A stretch of DNA of 64,000 nt from Streptomyces sp. NBRC 109706. Its GTDB lineage: Bacteria > Actinomycetota > Actinomycetes > Streptomycetales > Streptomycetaceae. Shown here piece after piece: positions 43,842-52,799 of the stretch (position 1 is its first letter; each line of letters opens with the position of its first letter). The position numbers were made by a program, and so were the translations under genes. Where the stretch lies: assembly GCF_000974485.1 (NCBI RefSeq), contig NZ_BBOM01000014.1, forward strand, positions 62,001 through 126,000, in the 5' to 3' direction. The notes below the pieces were generated by a model. The model did not search any database. It saw only the letters and a program-made list of their open reading frames with translations, and was not told the origin of the DNA.

Positions 43842-43956
43842 GCGGTGATCCCTGAGGGGTTGAGGAGACATCAGTGGCTCGATCCTGGGAGTCCGACGGA
43901 GAACCGCCGCCGGGTGGTGACCGCCTCGCACCCCTATGGGTGGTTGACGGTCGGAT

Positions 43957-43970
43957 TGGGAGCGCTCCCA
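43957..43970. promoter_or_regulatory. CebR box before GH9 gene
   Basis: TGGGAGCGCTCCCA is an exact 14-bp match to the palindromic CebR operator that controls cellulase and cellobiose genes in Streptomyces. It lies 116 bp upstream of the endoglucanase start. Confidence 0.92.
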
Positions 43971-44121
43971 CCCGGCGACGGCAGCCTCATATTGCAGGGG
44001 GGTCATGCCCCCGTCAAGGTTTCCCGTTCCTGCGGTTCCCGCGGGCTGGAACCCGTCGACGAGGAAGCGGCCCCCGCACTCCCCCTCCGACACCGTGGTC
44101 CGACGAACGGACCACCACACC

Positions 44122-44141
44122 ACCGGGACGCGCGTCCCGGT
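44122..44141. repeat. Perfect 20-bp palindrome
   Basis: ACCGGGACGCGCGTCCCGGT equals its own reverse complement. It sits four bases before a second, larger hairpin. It could be a terminator element or a protein-binding site. Confidence 0.85.
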
Positions 44142-44145
44142 TGAC

Positions 44146-44186
44146 GCCGGTTCGCCCCCGCCCGTCCCTGACGGGGGCGAACCGGC
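44146..44186. terminator. 14-bp-arm hairpin
   Basis: GCCGGTTCGCCCCC (44146-44159) and GGGGGCGAACCGGC (44173-44186) are perfect inverted arms with a 13-base loop. The stem is strong and might end transcription of the minus-strand frame at 44311-44535. No U-tract is present. Confidence 0.55.
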
Positions 44187-44610
44187 CGGATCCCGCTGCC
44201 CACCGGACTACCCCCTCCCGCAGGGGGTCCGGAGCGGCTGACACCACGGTGGAGAGCGGGTGTTCACCATCGCCGTCGAGGTCCGAGGGCGACCGGCCCG
44301 TACGGACCGGTCAACCGACGCCCCGGCTACGGCGGTTGAAGTCGCTGCGCCGGTTGACCTCACGCACCCGGAGCCGCAGCAGCGGACGGAGGTCACGACC
44401 GGGCCCCGGGGGCGCCGTCACGCACGCCCCGCCCTCGGGGGACGCGCCGCGTTCGGCGGCATCGTCCCCACCCGCGGCCTCGTCGTCGGTGCTGAGAGTC
44501 CGGCATACGCCGGTGGAACCTTCGGGGGGTGGCATGTTGGCTGCCCTTCTCGTTTCCTGGTCAACGATCCGAGAACCACCACCGCGTGGGAGGCGCATGC
44601 CGCCCCCGGG

Positions 44611-44624
44611 TGGGAGCGCTCCCA
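44611..44624. promoter_or_regulatory. Second CebR box
   Basis: TGGGAGCGCTCCCA, identical to the box at 43957-43970, but with no recognised cellulose gene on either side. It lies 76 bp before the possible 74-codon minus-strand gene. Confidence 0.88.
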
Positions 44625-44810
44625 CTTGGTGGTTGACCTCATAGTGGAAGCACAGCAGGGCGCCGTCAACCGCCCGCGCATTCTTTTCTCAAACAAAGTC
44701 GGCGGCGAAGGACCGGCCGCCAGGCGCGGGCCGTGCGAGGAGTGAACGCCGCGCGGCACCAAGGGCGTTGGCCCGGCCGTTGCCGGCCGGGCCGCGTTCG
44801 AGCTGTGGAG

Positions 44811-45398
44811 TCAGCCGATCAGCGTCGGCGGGTGGGGGTCGCTCGGCCGTCGGGGATCGACCCGCTCCGGCCGGGGTCGGGCGTTGCGCATCCGGATCGC
44901 GCTGTGCCCGAGGGTGCTGCCGGCGGCCGCGTCCCAGAACGGCCAGAGGTTGTCGTAGAGCCGCAGCTGGATGCCGGCCTCGCGGTGCAGCGCGAGCAGG
45001 TCCCCCACCGGTTCGGGCGGCCCCAGCGGGGCGACCTCCTCCCGGGCGACCAAGGCGTGCGACTCCGCCCCGATGGGGCGGAAGGAGGCGGCGGGCAGGC
45101 GGTAGGCGAAGAGCTTCACCTGCTGCAGGGCCGGCAGCCAGCCGTACTCGATGGCGTGCACGCGTTCGCCGCCACCGTCGCCGATCAACCGGGCGCGGTC
45201 GGCGCGGGAGCTGCTGGCCCGTGCCCAGACCATGGCGCGGGGGCACTGCCGGGGGAACCAGTAGTCCGGGGCGCGGGCGGCGTCGACGGCCCAGACCAGG
45301 GCCTCCATCCGCCGGGCGCTCGCCGCGATGTGCGGGCGGAAGAGTCTGATGTCGGAATCCTCGGAGAAGTGCAGGACCTCACCTGCTGCGGGGCGCAT
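44811..45398 (-). CDS. DUF6886-like conserved hypothetical protein
   Basis: 195 aa from the ATG at 45398 (GAAG eight bases upstream); an ATG at 45404 adds two residues. Resembles a conserved actinobacterial family I know as DUF6886, though from memory only: MRPAAGEVLHFSEDSD at the start, WAVDAARAPDYWFPRQCPRA, and YRLPAASFRPI. No catalytic motif is evident. A 9-bp-arm hairpin lies about 50 bp upstream of the start. Confidence 0.65.
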   Translation of the reverse strand: MRPAAGEVLHFSEDSDIRLFRPHIAASARRMEALVWAVDAARAPDYWFPRQCPRAMVWARASSSRADRARLIGDGGGERVHAIEYGWLPALQQVKLFAYRLPAASFRPIGAESHALVAREEVAPLGPPEPVGDLLALHREAGIQLRLYDNLWPFWDAAAGSTLGHSAIRMRNARPRPERVDPRRPSDPHPPTLIG

Positions 45399-45449
45399 GA
45401 TCATATCTTCGCAGCGCTCGGGGAGCGGGCCGAACGGCCGAACGGTCCG

Positions 45450-45473
45450 CCGGGATCCGCCGAAGGATCCCGG
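45450..45473. repeat. Hairpin upstream of DUF6886-like gene
   Basis: CCGGGATCC, six-base loop, GGATCCCGG form a perfect 9-bp stem. It lies 52 bp upstream of the DUF6886-like start and 210 bp before the divergent ABC gene. It may be a leader structure or an operator. Confidence 0.6.
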
Positions 45474-45682
45474 GCGGCCATCGCGCGAGGACCGATGACT
45501 TTCAGCCAATCGACCGCGCCACGGTCCTATCGCCGGAGGTTCACCGGAGCACCACGCCCGGGGCACATGTCAAGCCGGGGGGCGCGGCTCCCACCAGGGG
45601 AAAAACCCATTGATTTTCGGCACCCAGGACGGTGACTCTTGCAAGGTTGCCCAATTCCCAAACGCACTGACTCTGGGATGTC

Positions 45683-47497
45683 ATGCAGATTCGCGATCTT
45701 CCGCATACCGACCCCGGCCAACCGGACGTGAGGTCGGGTTTTCGTTTTCTGGTCTGGCTCTTCCGCCGCCAACTCGGTGGCCAGCTGAGGGCCCTGGGAT
45801 GGGGCACACTCCACATCACGGCCATCGCCAGCCTGCCCGTCGCCACCGGGTTGGCGATCTCCGCGGTGGTCGACGGCTCCGGCCGACGGCTTCTCGCCAT
45901 CGGACTGCTGCTGCTGGCCATCACGCTGGTGATGGCGTTCGCCGACACCATGCTGCACCGCGCCGCGGTCACCAACTGGATCACGGCGGCCGCGCGCGTG
46001 CAGCAGCTGCTCGCCCGCCAGACCGCCGAGCTGGGTGGGGTGCTCACCCGCCGGGTGGCGGCCGGTGAGGTGGTGAAGGTCTCCACGGGAGACGTGGAGA
46101 AAATTGGCTGGTTCGTGGAGACGTTCTCGCGTTTCGCCGCCGCCGTGGTGGTCGCGGTCTCCGTCTGCGCCGGGCTCATCTGGTACGAGCCGCGGCTCGG
46201 GCTGCTGGTCGCCGGCGGGGTGGCGGCCGTGGTGCTGAGCGTCTTCCCGCTGCTGCCCGCGGCCACCCGCCGCGCGGACTTCGAACGGGGCAAGTCGGGG
46301 CGGGCCACCGAGTTGGCCTCGGACACCGTGGCGGGGCTGCGGGTGCTGCGCGGGATCGGCGGCGAGGAGCTGTTCCTCAGCCGTTACCGCAGGGCCTCGC
46401 AGGAGGTCAGGGCCGCCTCGGTGCGCAATGCCCGGATGTGGTCGCTGATCGACGCCGTCCAGGTGGTACTGCCGGGACTGCTGCTGATCGGGGTGGTCTG
46501 GCAGGGCGCCACGCTGGCGCTCGACGGGCGGCTGAGCCCGGGCGAGTTGGTGACCGTCTACGGGGCCGTCACCTTTCTGATGTTCCCGCTCCGTCTGTTC
46601 ACCGAGATGGCGATGGCTTTCACCTTCTCCCGGCCGTCCGCCAAGCGTGCGGTGCGGGTGCTGGGGCTGCGCCGGGAGCTGTCCGACGAGCCGTCGGCCC
46701 CGATCGCGCCGGACGCGCCGCTCGGCGGCGATCTGACCGATCCGGCCACCGGGTTGCGCGCCGTCCAGGGCCGGTTCACCGCCGTGGTCTGTGGCGATCC
46801 GGACGCCGCCGAGCGGCTGGCGGAGCGTCTTGGCGGCCATCCGGCCGTGCCTCAGGAGGAGCCGTCGGCGCGGCTCGGCGGGGTGCCGCTGAACGAGGTG
46901 CCGCTGGTCGCGGCGCGCACGGCGGTGCTGGTGCAGGACAAGGATCCGGTGCTGCTGTCCGGCACCCTCGCCGAGCTGCTTGACGTCCCCTCGTCGGGGC
47001 GGACCGATGCCAAGGCGGCGCTGGCCGCCGCGCACTGTCACGACGTGTTGGAGGCGCTGTCCCGGGCGACCAGGGACGGCAGCCGGGATCCGATGCGCGG
47101 GGCGATCACCGAGCGGGCCCGTGCGCTCTCGGGCGGGCAGCGGCAGCGGCTGGCGCTGGCGCGTTCGCTGATCACCGATCCGGAGGTGCTGGTGCTCGAC
47201 GAGCCGACATCGGCGGTGGACGCGCACACCGAGGCCGGGATCGCCGAGGGCCTGCGGGAGGCGCGGGCCGGGCGCACCACCGTGGTGTTCACCTCCAGCC
47301 CGCTGATGCTGGACCGCGCGGACGAGGTGCTCTTCGTCCACGAGGGCGGGGTGATCGCCTGCGGCACGCACCGGGAGCTGCTGCGCGGGGCGCCCGCCTA
47401 CCGGGCCGTGGTCACCCGTGAGGTGGAGCAGGACCAGAAGACCGAGCACGAGTTGGCGGACGTGGAAAACGTTCACCTTGCCGAGGAGTCCGCATGA
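45683..47497 (+). CDS. ABC exporter half-transporter A, Walker A missing
   Basis: 604 aa. Membrane domain with six helices (about 25-320), then a nucleotide-binding domain. Where Walker A is expected (about residues 368-380) the sequence is VVCGDPDAAERLAERL, without the GK[ST] lysine. The signature LSGGQRQRLALAR (near 482) and Walker B VLVLDEPTSAVD (near 505) are intact. It cannot bind ATP normally at its own P-loop but can supply the signature for the partner. The stop overlaps the partner gene (ATGA). The substrate is unknown. Confidence 0.92.
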   Translation: MQIRDLPHTDPGQPDVRSGFRFLVWLFRRQLGGQLRALGWGTLHITAIASLPVATGLAISAVVDGSGRRLLAIGLLLLAITLVMAFADTMLHRAAVTNWITAAARVQQLLARQTAELGGVLTRRVAAGEVVKVSTGDVEKIGWFVETFSRFAAAVVVAVSVCAGLIWYEPRLGLLVAGGVAAVVLSVFPLLPAATRRADFERGKSGRATELASDTVAGLRVLRGIGGEELFLSRYRRASQEVRAASVRNARMWSLIDAVQVVLPGLLLIGVVWQGATLALDGRLSPGELVTVYGAVTFLMFPLRLFTEMAMAFTFSRPSAKRAVRVLGLRRELSDEPSAPIAPDAPLGGDLTDPATGLRAVQGRFTAVVCGDPDAAERLAERLGGHPAVPQEEPSARLGGVPLNEVPLVAARTAVLVQDKDPVLLSGTLAELLDVPSSGRTDAKAALAAAHCHDVLEALSRATRDGSRDPMRGAITERARALSGGQRQRLALARSLITDPEVLVLDEPTSAVDAHTEAGIAEGLREARAGRTTVVFTSSPLMLDRADEVLFVHEGGVIACGTHRELLRGAPAYRAVVTREVEQDQKTEHELADVENVHLAEESA

Positions 47498-49275
47498 TCG
47501 GCGTCAGACCGCCGGAGTACGATCCGGCCAGCACCGAGCACACGACGACCCTGCCGGTGGCGGGCCGGGCGACGGTGAGCGCCTATGTGCGCGAGCTGCT
47601 GCGCCGCCACCGACGGGCGTTCGCGATCCTGATCGCGGTGAACGCGGCGGCGGTGCTGGCCTCGATGGTGGGGCCCATCCTGCTGGGGAACGTCGTGCAG
47701 GATCTCGCGGACGGGTCACGCGAGCTGCATCTGGGGCGCAACCTGTCCGTGTTCGCGGTGGCGCTCGCCCTCCAGGCGGTCTTCGTCCGCATGGTGCGGC
47801 TGCGGGGCGCGGTGCTGGGCGAGCGAATGCTGGCCGACCTGCGGGAGGACTTCCTGGTCCGCTCGGTCGCGCTGCCGCCGGGCGTGCTGGAGCGCGCGGG
47901 CACCGGGGATCTGCTGGCCCGGATCAACACGGATGTGGACCGGCTGGCCAAGGCGATGCGCGAGGCGCTGCCGCAGATGTCGATCGCGGTGGTCTGGGCT
48001 GGGCTGCTGATGGGCGGCATCGTGGCCACGGCGCCCGTACTGGGACTGGCGATCCTGCTGGCCCTGCCGCTGTTGCTGGGCGTGTGCGTCTGGTACTTCC
48101 GGCGGGCGCCGGCCGGCTATCGGTCGGAGGCCGCGGGCTATGCGGCGGTGGCGGCGGCGTTGGCCGAGACGGTGGACGCCGGGCGGACCATCGAGTCGCA
48201 CCGTCTTGAACGGGAGCGGATCGCCCTTTCCGACCGCCGGGTGGCCGAATGGACCAGTTGGGAGCGGTACACGCTCTGGCTGCGGTCGGTCCTGATTCCG
48301 GCGATCAACGTCTACCACGCCTCGCTGTTGAGCGGGGTGCTGCTGCTCGGTGGCTGGTTTGTCATCGAGGGGTGGATGTCCGTGGGGCAGCTGACCACGG
48401 GTGCGCTGTTGACGCAGCTGATGGTCGAGCCGGTGGGGATGATCCTGCGGTGGATGGACGAGCTGCAGGTGGCCCGGGTGTCGCTGGCGCGGCTGGTCGG
48501 GGTGCGTGAGGTCGAGGAGGACCGGGGGGACCCCTCGCTGGCGCCCGAGGGGCGCGATCTGCTGGCCGACGAGGTGCGTTTCGGATACGAGGCGGACGTC
48601 GATGTGCTGCATGACGTGACCCTGGATGTGGCCGCCGGGACCAGGATCGCGCTGGTGGGTCCCTCCGGTGCCGGGAAGTCGACGCTGGGGCGGCTGCTGG
48701 CGGGGATCTACGGTCCGCGCACCGGCTCGGTGACCTTGGGCGACGCCCGGCTGGCCGCGATGACGGCGGAGCGGGTGCGTGAGCGGGTGGCCCTGGTGAA
48801 CCAGGAGCACCATGTGTTCGTCGGCCCGCTGCGGGACAACCTGCTGTTGGCCAGGACGGACGCGACGGACGCGGAGCTGTGGGCGGCGCTCGGCGCCGTG
48901 GACGCGGCCGGCTGGGTGCGGGAGCTGCCGGAGGGGCTGGACACCGAGGTCGGTTCGGGCGCGCTGACGGTGACTCCGGCGCGGGCTCAGCAGATCGCAC
49001 TGGCGCGCCTGGTGCTGGCGGACCCGCACACCCTGGTGCTGGACGAGGCGACCTCGCTGCTCGATCCCCGTGCGGCGCGGCATCTGGAGCGGTCGCTCGG
49101 CCGGGTGTTGGAGGGGCGGACGGTGATCGCCATCGCGCACCGGCTGCACACCGCGCATGACGCCGATGTGATCGCGGTGGTGGAGCACGGGCGGATCACG
49201 GAGCTGGGCAGCCATGACGAGCTGGTGGCCGCTGACGGCGCGTATGCCGCGCTGTGGCGGTCCTGGCACGGCTGA
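47494..49275 (+). CDS. ABC exporter half-transporter B, signature degenerate
   Basis: 593 aa. Six-helix membrane domain (about 35-320). Walker A GPSGAGKST (near 389-397) and Walker B LVLDEATSLLD (near 512) are intact, while the signature position reads LTVTPARAQQIALAR in place of LSGGQ. Paired with subunit A, the only complete ATP site combines this Walker A with A's LSGGQ. The heterodimer is thus predicted to have one working and one degenerate site, as in TM287/288 and BmrCD, but more extreme. Confidence 0.93.
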   Translation: MIGVRPPEYDPASTEHTTTLPVAGRATVSAYVRELLRRHRRAFAILIAVNAAAVLASMVGPILLGNVVQDLADGSRELHLGRNLSVFAVALALQAVFVRMVRLRGAVLGERMLADLREDFLVRSVALPPGVLERAGTGDLLARINTDVDRLAKAMREALPQMSIAVVWAGLLMGGIVATAPVLGLAILLALPLLLGVCVWYFRRAPAGYRSEAAGYAAVAAALAETVDAGRTIESHRLERERIALSDRRVAEWTSWERYTLWLRSVLIPAINVYHASLLSGVLLLGGWFVIEGWMSVGQLTTGALLTQLMVEPVGMILRWMDELQVARVSLARLVGVREVEEDRGDPSLAPEGRDLLADEVRFGYEADVDVLHDVTLDVAAGTRIALVGPSGAGKSTLGRLLAGIYGPRTGSVTLGDARLAAMTAERVRERVALVNQEHHVFVGPLRDNLLLARTDATDAELWAALGAVDAAGWVRELPEGLDTEVGSGALTVTPARAQQIALARLVLADPHTLVLDEATSLLDPRAARHLERSLGRVLEGRTVIAIAHRLHTAHDADVIAVVEHGRITELGSHDELVAADGAYAALWRSWHG

Positions 49276-49300
49276 CCGGGCCGTCCCCGCATCGCCCGCC

Positions 49301-49331
49301 AGGGCCTGTCCCCCACAGGGGGGCGGGCCCT
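49301..49331. terminator. Hairpin between convergent genes
   Basis: AGGGCC...GGGCCCT flank CCCCC-ACA-GGGGG, forming one nested hairpin 26 bases after the exporter stop and 43 bases before the convergent stop at 49374. Probably a bidirectional terminator. Confidence 0.6.
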
Positions 49332-49373
49332 GGCCCGTCCCGGCGACCGCCCGTCCGCCGGAGCTTCGGGCCG

Positions 49374-50162
49374 TCAGGGGGCGAGCAGGCCCGCTCCGAT
49401 GCCGCCGGCCGCGCCGAGGATGACAAAGGCGGGCATCAGCACCTTGTTCTCCACCCAGGCGCCGGCCCGGAACCGCATGAAGCTCGGCGGGCCGAGGGGG
49501 TACCAGCGGCGGCCGGCTATGGGGAGGGGCCAGAGCATCGGGCAGCCGGAGATGGTGATGGAGTCGCCGAGGGTGTGCACGATGGCGCCCAACACGATCG
49601 GCAGGCCCAGCCAGGCGTAGGGCTCGTCGGCGAACAGCCAGTTGGCGCCGTTGCCCGGCTCGTTGAGGACGCCGGCGAGGATCCAGGCGGTGGTGGCGCC
49701 GAGCAGCCAGACCAGCACATCGCTGGAGACCCTGGCCATGCGCCAGAGCAGACCCTCGACGGCGAGCACCATGTGGATGAAGAGGGTGGCCAGCACGGCC
49801 CAGCGGCCGAAGGCGATGGCCGCGCCGGAGAAGCCCGCGCCCAGCAGGACGGCCCAGATCCAGGTGTGGGTGAGGGTGCGGTGGCCACCGCTGCGCCGGC
49901 GGTCCTTTGGGCCTCTGGTGGCGTTGTAGACGGCGGCGGACAGCTTGTCGATAAAGCCGGCGAGGATCTTGGAGAGCGGGCCGAAGGCCCGGGAGATGGT
50001 GGCGTTCTTGTGGTCGAGGTCGGGGGCCAGTGCCGCTCCGGCACAGATCAGCGTGCCGACGACAAGGACGGGCCACGGCATGGGGTGGCCGGCCCAGGAG
50101 GCGGCGGCGCCGACCCCCAGCCACGCCATCGCTCCGGACAGCGAGTGCGCTGGTCCCATCAT
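49374..50162 (-). CDS. YdjM-like membrane-bound metal-dependent hydrolase
   Basis: 262 aa from the ATG at 50162, with GGGGGAG six bases upstream. Family features: GPAHSLSGAMAWLG at the start, APDLDHKNATISR near residue 47, and GGHRTLTHTWIW near residue 94, which supply His and Asp metal ligands. About five hydrophobic helices. Relatives such as YdjM in E. coli are SOS-regulated; their enzymatic role is not settled. It is divergent from the helicase gene. Confidence 0.85.
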   Translation of the reverse strand: MMGPAHSLSGAMAWLGVGAAASWAGHPMPWPVLVVGTLICAGAALAPDLDHKNATISRAFGPLSKILAGFIDKLSAAVYNATRGPKDRRRSGGHRTLTHTWIWAVLLGAGFSGAAIAFGRWAVLATLFIHMVLAVEGLLWRMARVSSDVLVWLLGATTAWILAGVLNEPGNGANWLFADEPYAWLGLPIVLGAIVHTLGDSITISGCPMLWPLPIAGRRWYPLGPPSFMRFRAGAWVENKVLMPAFVILGAAGGIGAGLLAP

Positions 50163-50285
50163 CGGTAACTCCCCCGCCCGTACTTCACTGTTGAGTAGTC
50201 CTTCGGCGGGACAGCGTAGCGCCATGTGATCTTCGGACGAGCAGCCGGTTCTCGTTTGCGGGCTCGGTACGGGCACTATGGGACG

Positions 50286-52799
50286 GTGACCCTTATCGAT
50301 CAGATGCCGCAGGACAGTGACCCCGATGCCCTCTTCGACGCGTTCTCGTCGTGGGTGAACGAGCGGGGGATCACCCTCTATCCCGCGCAGGAGGAGGCGC
50401 TGATCGAGGTGGTCTCGGGGTCGAACGTGATCTTGTCCACTCCCACCGGCTCCGGCAAGTCGCTGGTGGCGGCGGGGGCGCACTTCGCCGCGCTCTCCCG
50501 GGACGAGGTGACGTTCTACACGGCTCCGATCAAGGCGCTGGTGTCGGAGAAGTTCTTCGAGCTGTGCAAGCTCTTCGGCACCGAGAACGTCGGGATGCTG
50601 ACCGGCGACGCCTCGGTGAACCCGGATGCTCCGGTGATCTGCTGCACGGCCGAGGTGTTGGCGTCGATCGCCCTGCGGGACGGGGCACAGGCCGACGTCG
50701 GTCAGGTGGTGATGGACGAGTTCCATTTCTATGCGGAGCCGGATCGGGGGTGGGCCTGGCAGATCCCGCTGTTGGAGCTGCCGCAGGCGCAGTTCGTGCT
50801 GATGTCGGCGACGCTCGGCGACATGTCGCGGTTCGAGGAGGACCTGACGCGGCGCACCGGGCGGTCGACCTCGGTGGTGCGCTCGGCGACGCGCCCGGTG
50901 CCGCTCAGCTACGAGTACCGGACGACGGGGCTGACGGAGACCCTTACGGAGCTGTTGGAGACCCGTCAGGCGCCCGTCTATATCGTGCACTTCACCCAGG
51001 CGCAGGCCGTCGAGCGGGCGCAGGCGTTGATGAGCATCAACATGTGCACCCGGGCGGAGAAGGACGAGATCGCCTCGCTGATCGGCAACTTCCGCTTCAC
51101 CACGCGTTTTGGGCGGAATCTCTCCCGCTTCGTGCGTCATGGCATCGGGGTGCACCACGCGGGGATGCTGCCCAAGTACCGCAGGCTGGTGGAGAAGTTG
51201 GCGCAGGCCGGGTTGTTGAAGGTGATCTGCGGTACCGACACCCTGGGGGTCGGGGTGAACGTGCCCATCAGGACGGTGTTGTTCACCGCGCTCACCAAGT
51301 ACGACGGGAACCGGGTGCGGGTGTTGCGGGCGCGGGAGTTCCATCAGATCGCCGGCCGTGCGGGGCGGGCCGGGTTCGACACCTCCGGGTTTGTCGTGGC
51401 GCAGGCGCCGGAGCATGTGGTGGAGAACGAGAAGGCCCTGGCGAAGGCGGGCGACGATCCGAAGAAGCGCCGCAAGGTGGTGCGGAAGAAGGCGCCCGAG
51501 GGGTTCGTCAACTGGAGCGACCAGACCTTCGAGCGGTTGATCGCCGCCGATCCCGAGCCGCTGACCTCGCGGTTCCGGGTGACCCACGCCATGCTGCTCG
51601 CGGTGATCGCGCGGCCGGGCGATCCGTTCGCCGCGATGCGGCGGCTGTTGGAGGACAACCACGAGCCGCGCCGGCAGCAGTTGCGGTTGATCCGGCGGGC
51701 GATCGCGATCTTCCGTTCGCTGCTGGACGGGGGGATCGTGGAGCGGCTGCCCGAGCCGGACGCGCAGGGGCGTACGGTGCGGTTGACCGTGGATCTCCAG
51801 GCGGACTTCGCGCTCAACCAGCCGCTGTCCACGTTCGCGTTGGCCGCGTTCGAGCTGCTTGATCCCGAGTCTCCTTCCTATGCGTTGGACATGGTCTCCG
51901 TGGTGGAGGCCACCCTGGACGACCCCCGGCAGATCCTGGCCGCGCAGCAGAACAAGGCGCGGGGGGAGGCCGTGGCGGCGATGAAGGCCGACGGGGTCGA
52001 GTACGAGGAGCGGATGGAGCGGCTGATGGACATCAGCTATCCCCGACCGCTGGACGAGCTGCTTTTCCACGCCTTCGGCCTCTATCGCAAGAGCCACCCC
52101 TGGGTGGGGGACCACCCCCTGTCGCCCAAGTCCGTGGTGCGGGACATGTACGAGCGGGCCATGACATTCTCGGAGTTCGTCTCCTTCTACGAGCTGGCGC
52201 GCACCGAGGGGATCGTGTTGCGCTATCTGGCCAGCGCCTACAAGGCGTTGGAGCACACGGTGCCGGACGATCTGAAGTCGGAGGACTTCGAGGACATCAC
52301 GGCGTGGCTGGGCGAGTTGGTGCGTCAGGTGGACTCCAGTCTGTTGGACGAGTGGGAGCAGTTGGCCAATCCGGCGACCGAGGACGCGGAGCAGGCGCGG
52401 GAGCGTGCCGATCAGGTGCGGCCGGTGACGGCCAACGCGCGGGCCTTCCGGGTGCTGGTGCGGAACGCGATGTTCCGCAGGGTGGAGTTGGCGGCGCTGG
52501 GACGGGTGTCGGAGCTGGGCGAGTTGGACGGCGAGGCGGGCTGGGACGCCGACGCGTGGCGCGCGGCGCTGGCCGGCTACTGGGAGGAGTACGACGAGCT
52601 GGGCACCGGGCCCGACGCGCGGGGCCCGCGACTGCTGCGGATCGAGGAGGTGCCCGAGGACGGGCTGTGGCGGGTGCGGCAGACCTTCGCCGATCCGGCG
52701 GGCGACCACGACTGGGGGATCTCCGCCGAGGTGGATCTGACGGCGTCCGACGCGGAGGGGCAGGCGGTGCTCAAGGTGACGGACGTGGGCCAGCTGTGA
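50286..52799 (+). CDS. DUF3516 DEAD/DEAH-box RNA helicase
   Basis: 837 aa from the GTG at 50286 (TLIDQMPQDSDPDAL). Ski2-like helicase core: Walker A PTGSGKS (residues 53-59), DEFH box (near 144), SAT motif in LMSATLGDMS, HHAGMLPKYRRLVE and QIAGRAGRAGFD. The long C-terminal DUF3516 region (about 380-837) is characteristic of actinobacteria. It probably unwinds structured RNA in turnover or ribosome assembly. It ends 29 bp inside the convergent DUF6397-like gene. Confidence 0.94.
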   Translation: MTLIDQMPQDSDPDALFDAFSSWVNERGITLYPAQEEALIEVVSGSNVILSTPTGSGKSLVAAGAHFAALSRDEVTFYTAPIKALVSEKFFELCKLFGTENVGMLTGDASVNPDAPVICCTAEVLASIALRDGAQADVGQVVMDEFHFYAEPDRGWAWQIPLLELPQAQFVLMSATLGDMSRFEEDLTRRTGRSTSVVRSATRPVPLSYEYRTTGLTETLTELLETRQAPVYIVHFTQAQAVERAQALMSINMCTRAEKDEIASLIGNFRFTTRFGRNLSRFVRHGIGVHHAGMLPKYRRLVEKLAQAGLLKVICGTDTLGVGVNVPIRTVLFTALTKYDGNRVRVLRAREFHQIAGRAGRAGFDTSGFVVAQAPEHVVENEKALAKAGDDPKKRRKVVRKKAPEGFVNWSDQTFERLIAADPEPLTSRFRVTHAMLLAVIARPGDPFAAMRRLLEDNHEPRRQQLRLIRRAIAIFRSLLDGGIVERLPEPDAQGRTVRLTVDLQADFALNQPLSTFALAAFELLDPESPSYALDMVSVVEATLDDPRQILAAQQNKARGEAVAAMKADGVEYEERMERLMDISYPRPLDELLFHAFGLYRKSHPWVGDHPLSPKSVVRDMYERAMTFSEFVSFYELARTEGIVLRYLASAYKALEHTVPDDLKSEDFEDITAWLGELVRQVDSSLLDEWEQLANPATEDAEQARERADQVRPVTANARAFRVLVRNAMFRRVELAALGRVSELGELDGEAGWDADAWRAALAGYWEEYDELGTGPDARGPRLLRIEEVPEDGLWRVRQTFADPAGDHDWGISAEVDLTASDAEGQAVLKVTDVGQL

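Larger units (their letters stand above)
43971..44810. other. 840-bp gene-poor stretch with hairpins and a second CebR box
   Basis: No recognised gene. Contents from left to right: two strong hairpins (44122-44141 and 44146-44186), a minus-strand open frame of 74 codons (44311-44535, ATG with AGAAGGG eight bases upstream) and a CebR box at 44611-44624. That frame has lower third-position GC than its neighbours and no similarity I recognise, so it may be a small CebR-controlled gene or a decayed cellulase gene. The right end (44625-44810) shows nothing. Confidence 0.5.

Noticed and set aside
49374..52709. 1111-codon minus-strand frame opposite the helicase
   Set aside because: Only its last 262 codons (the YdjM-like gene) have motifs and a ribosome site; the rest is His/Arg/Leu-rich antisense of the helicase.
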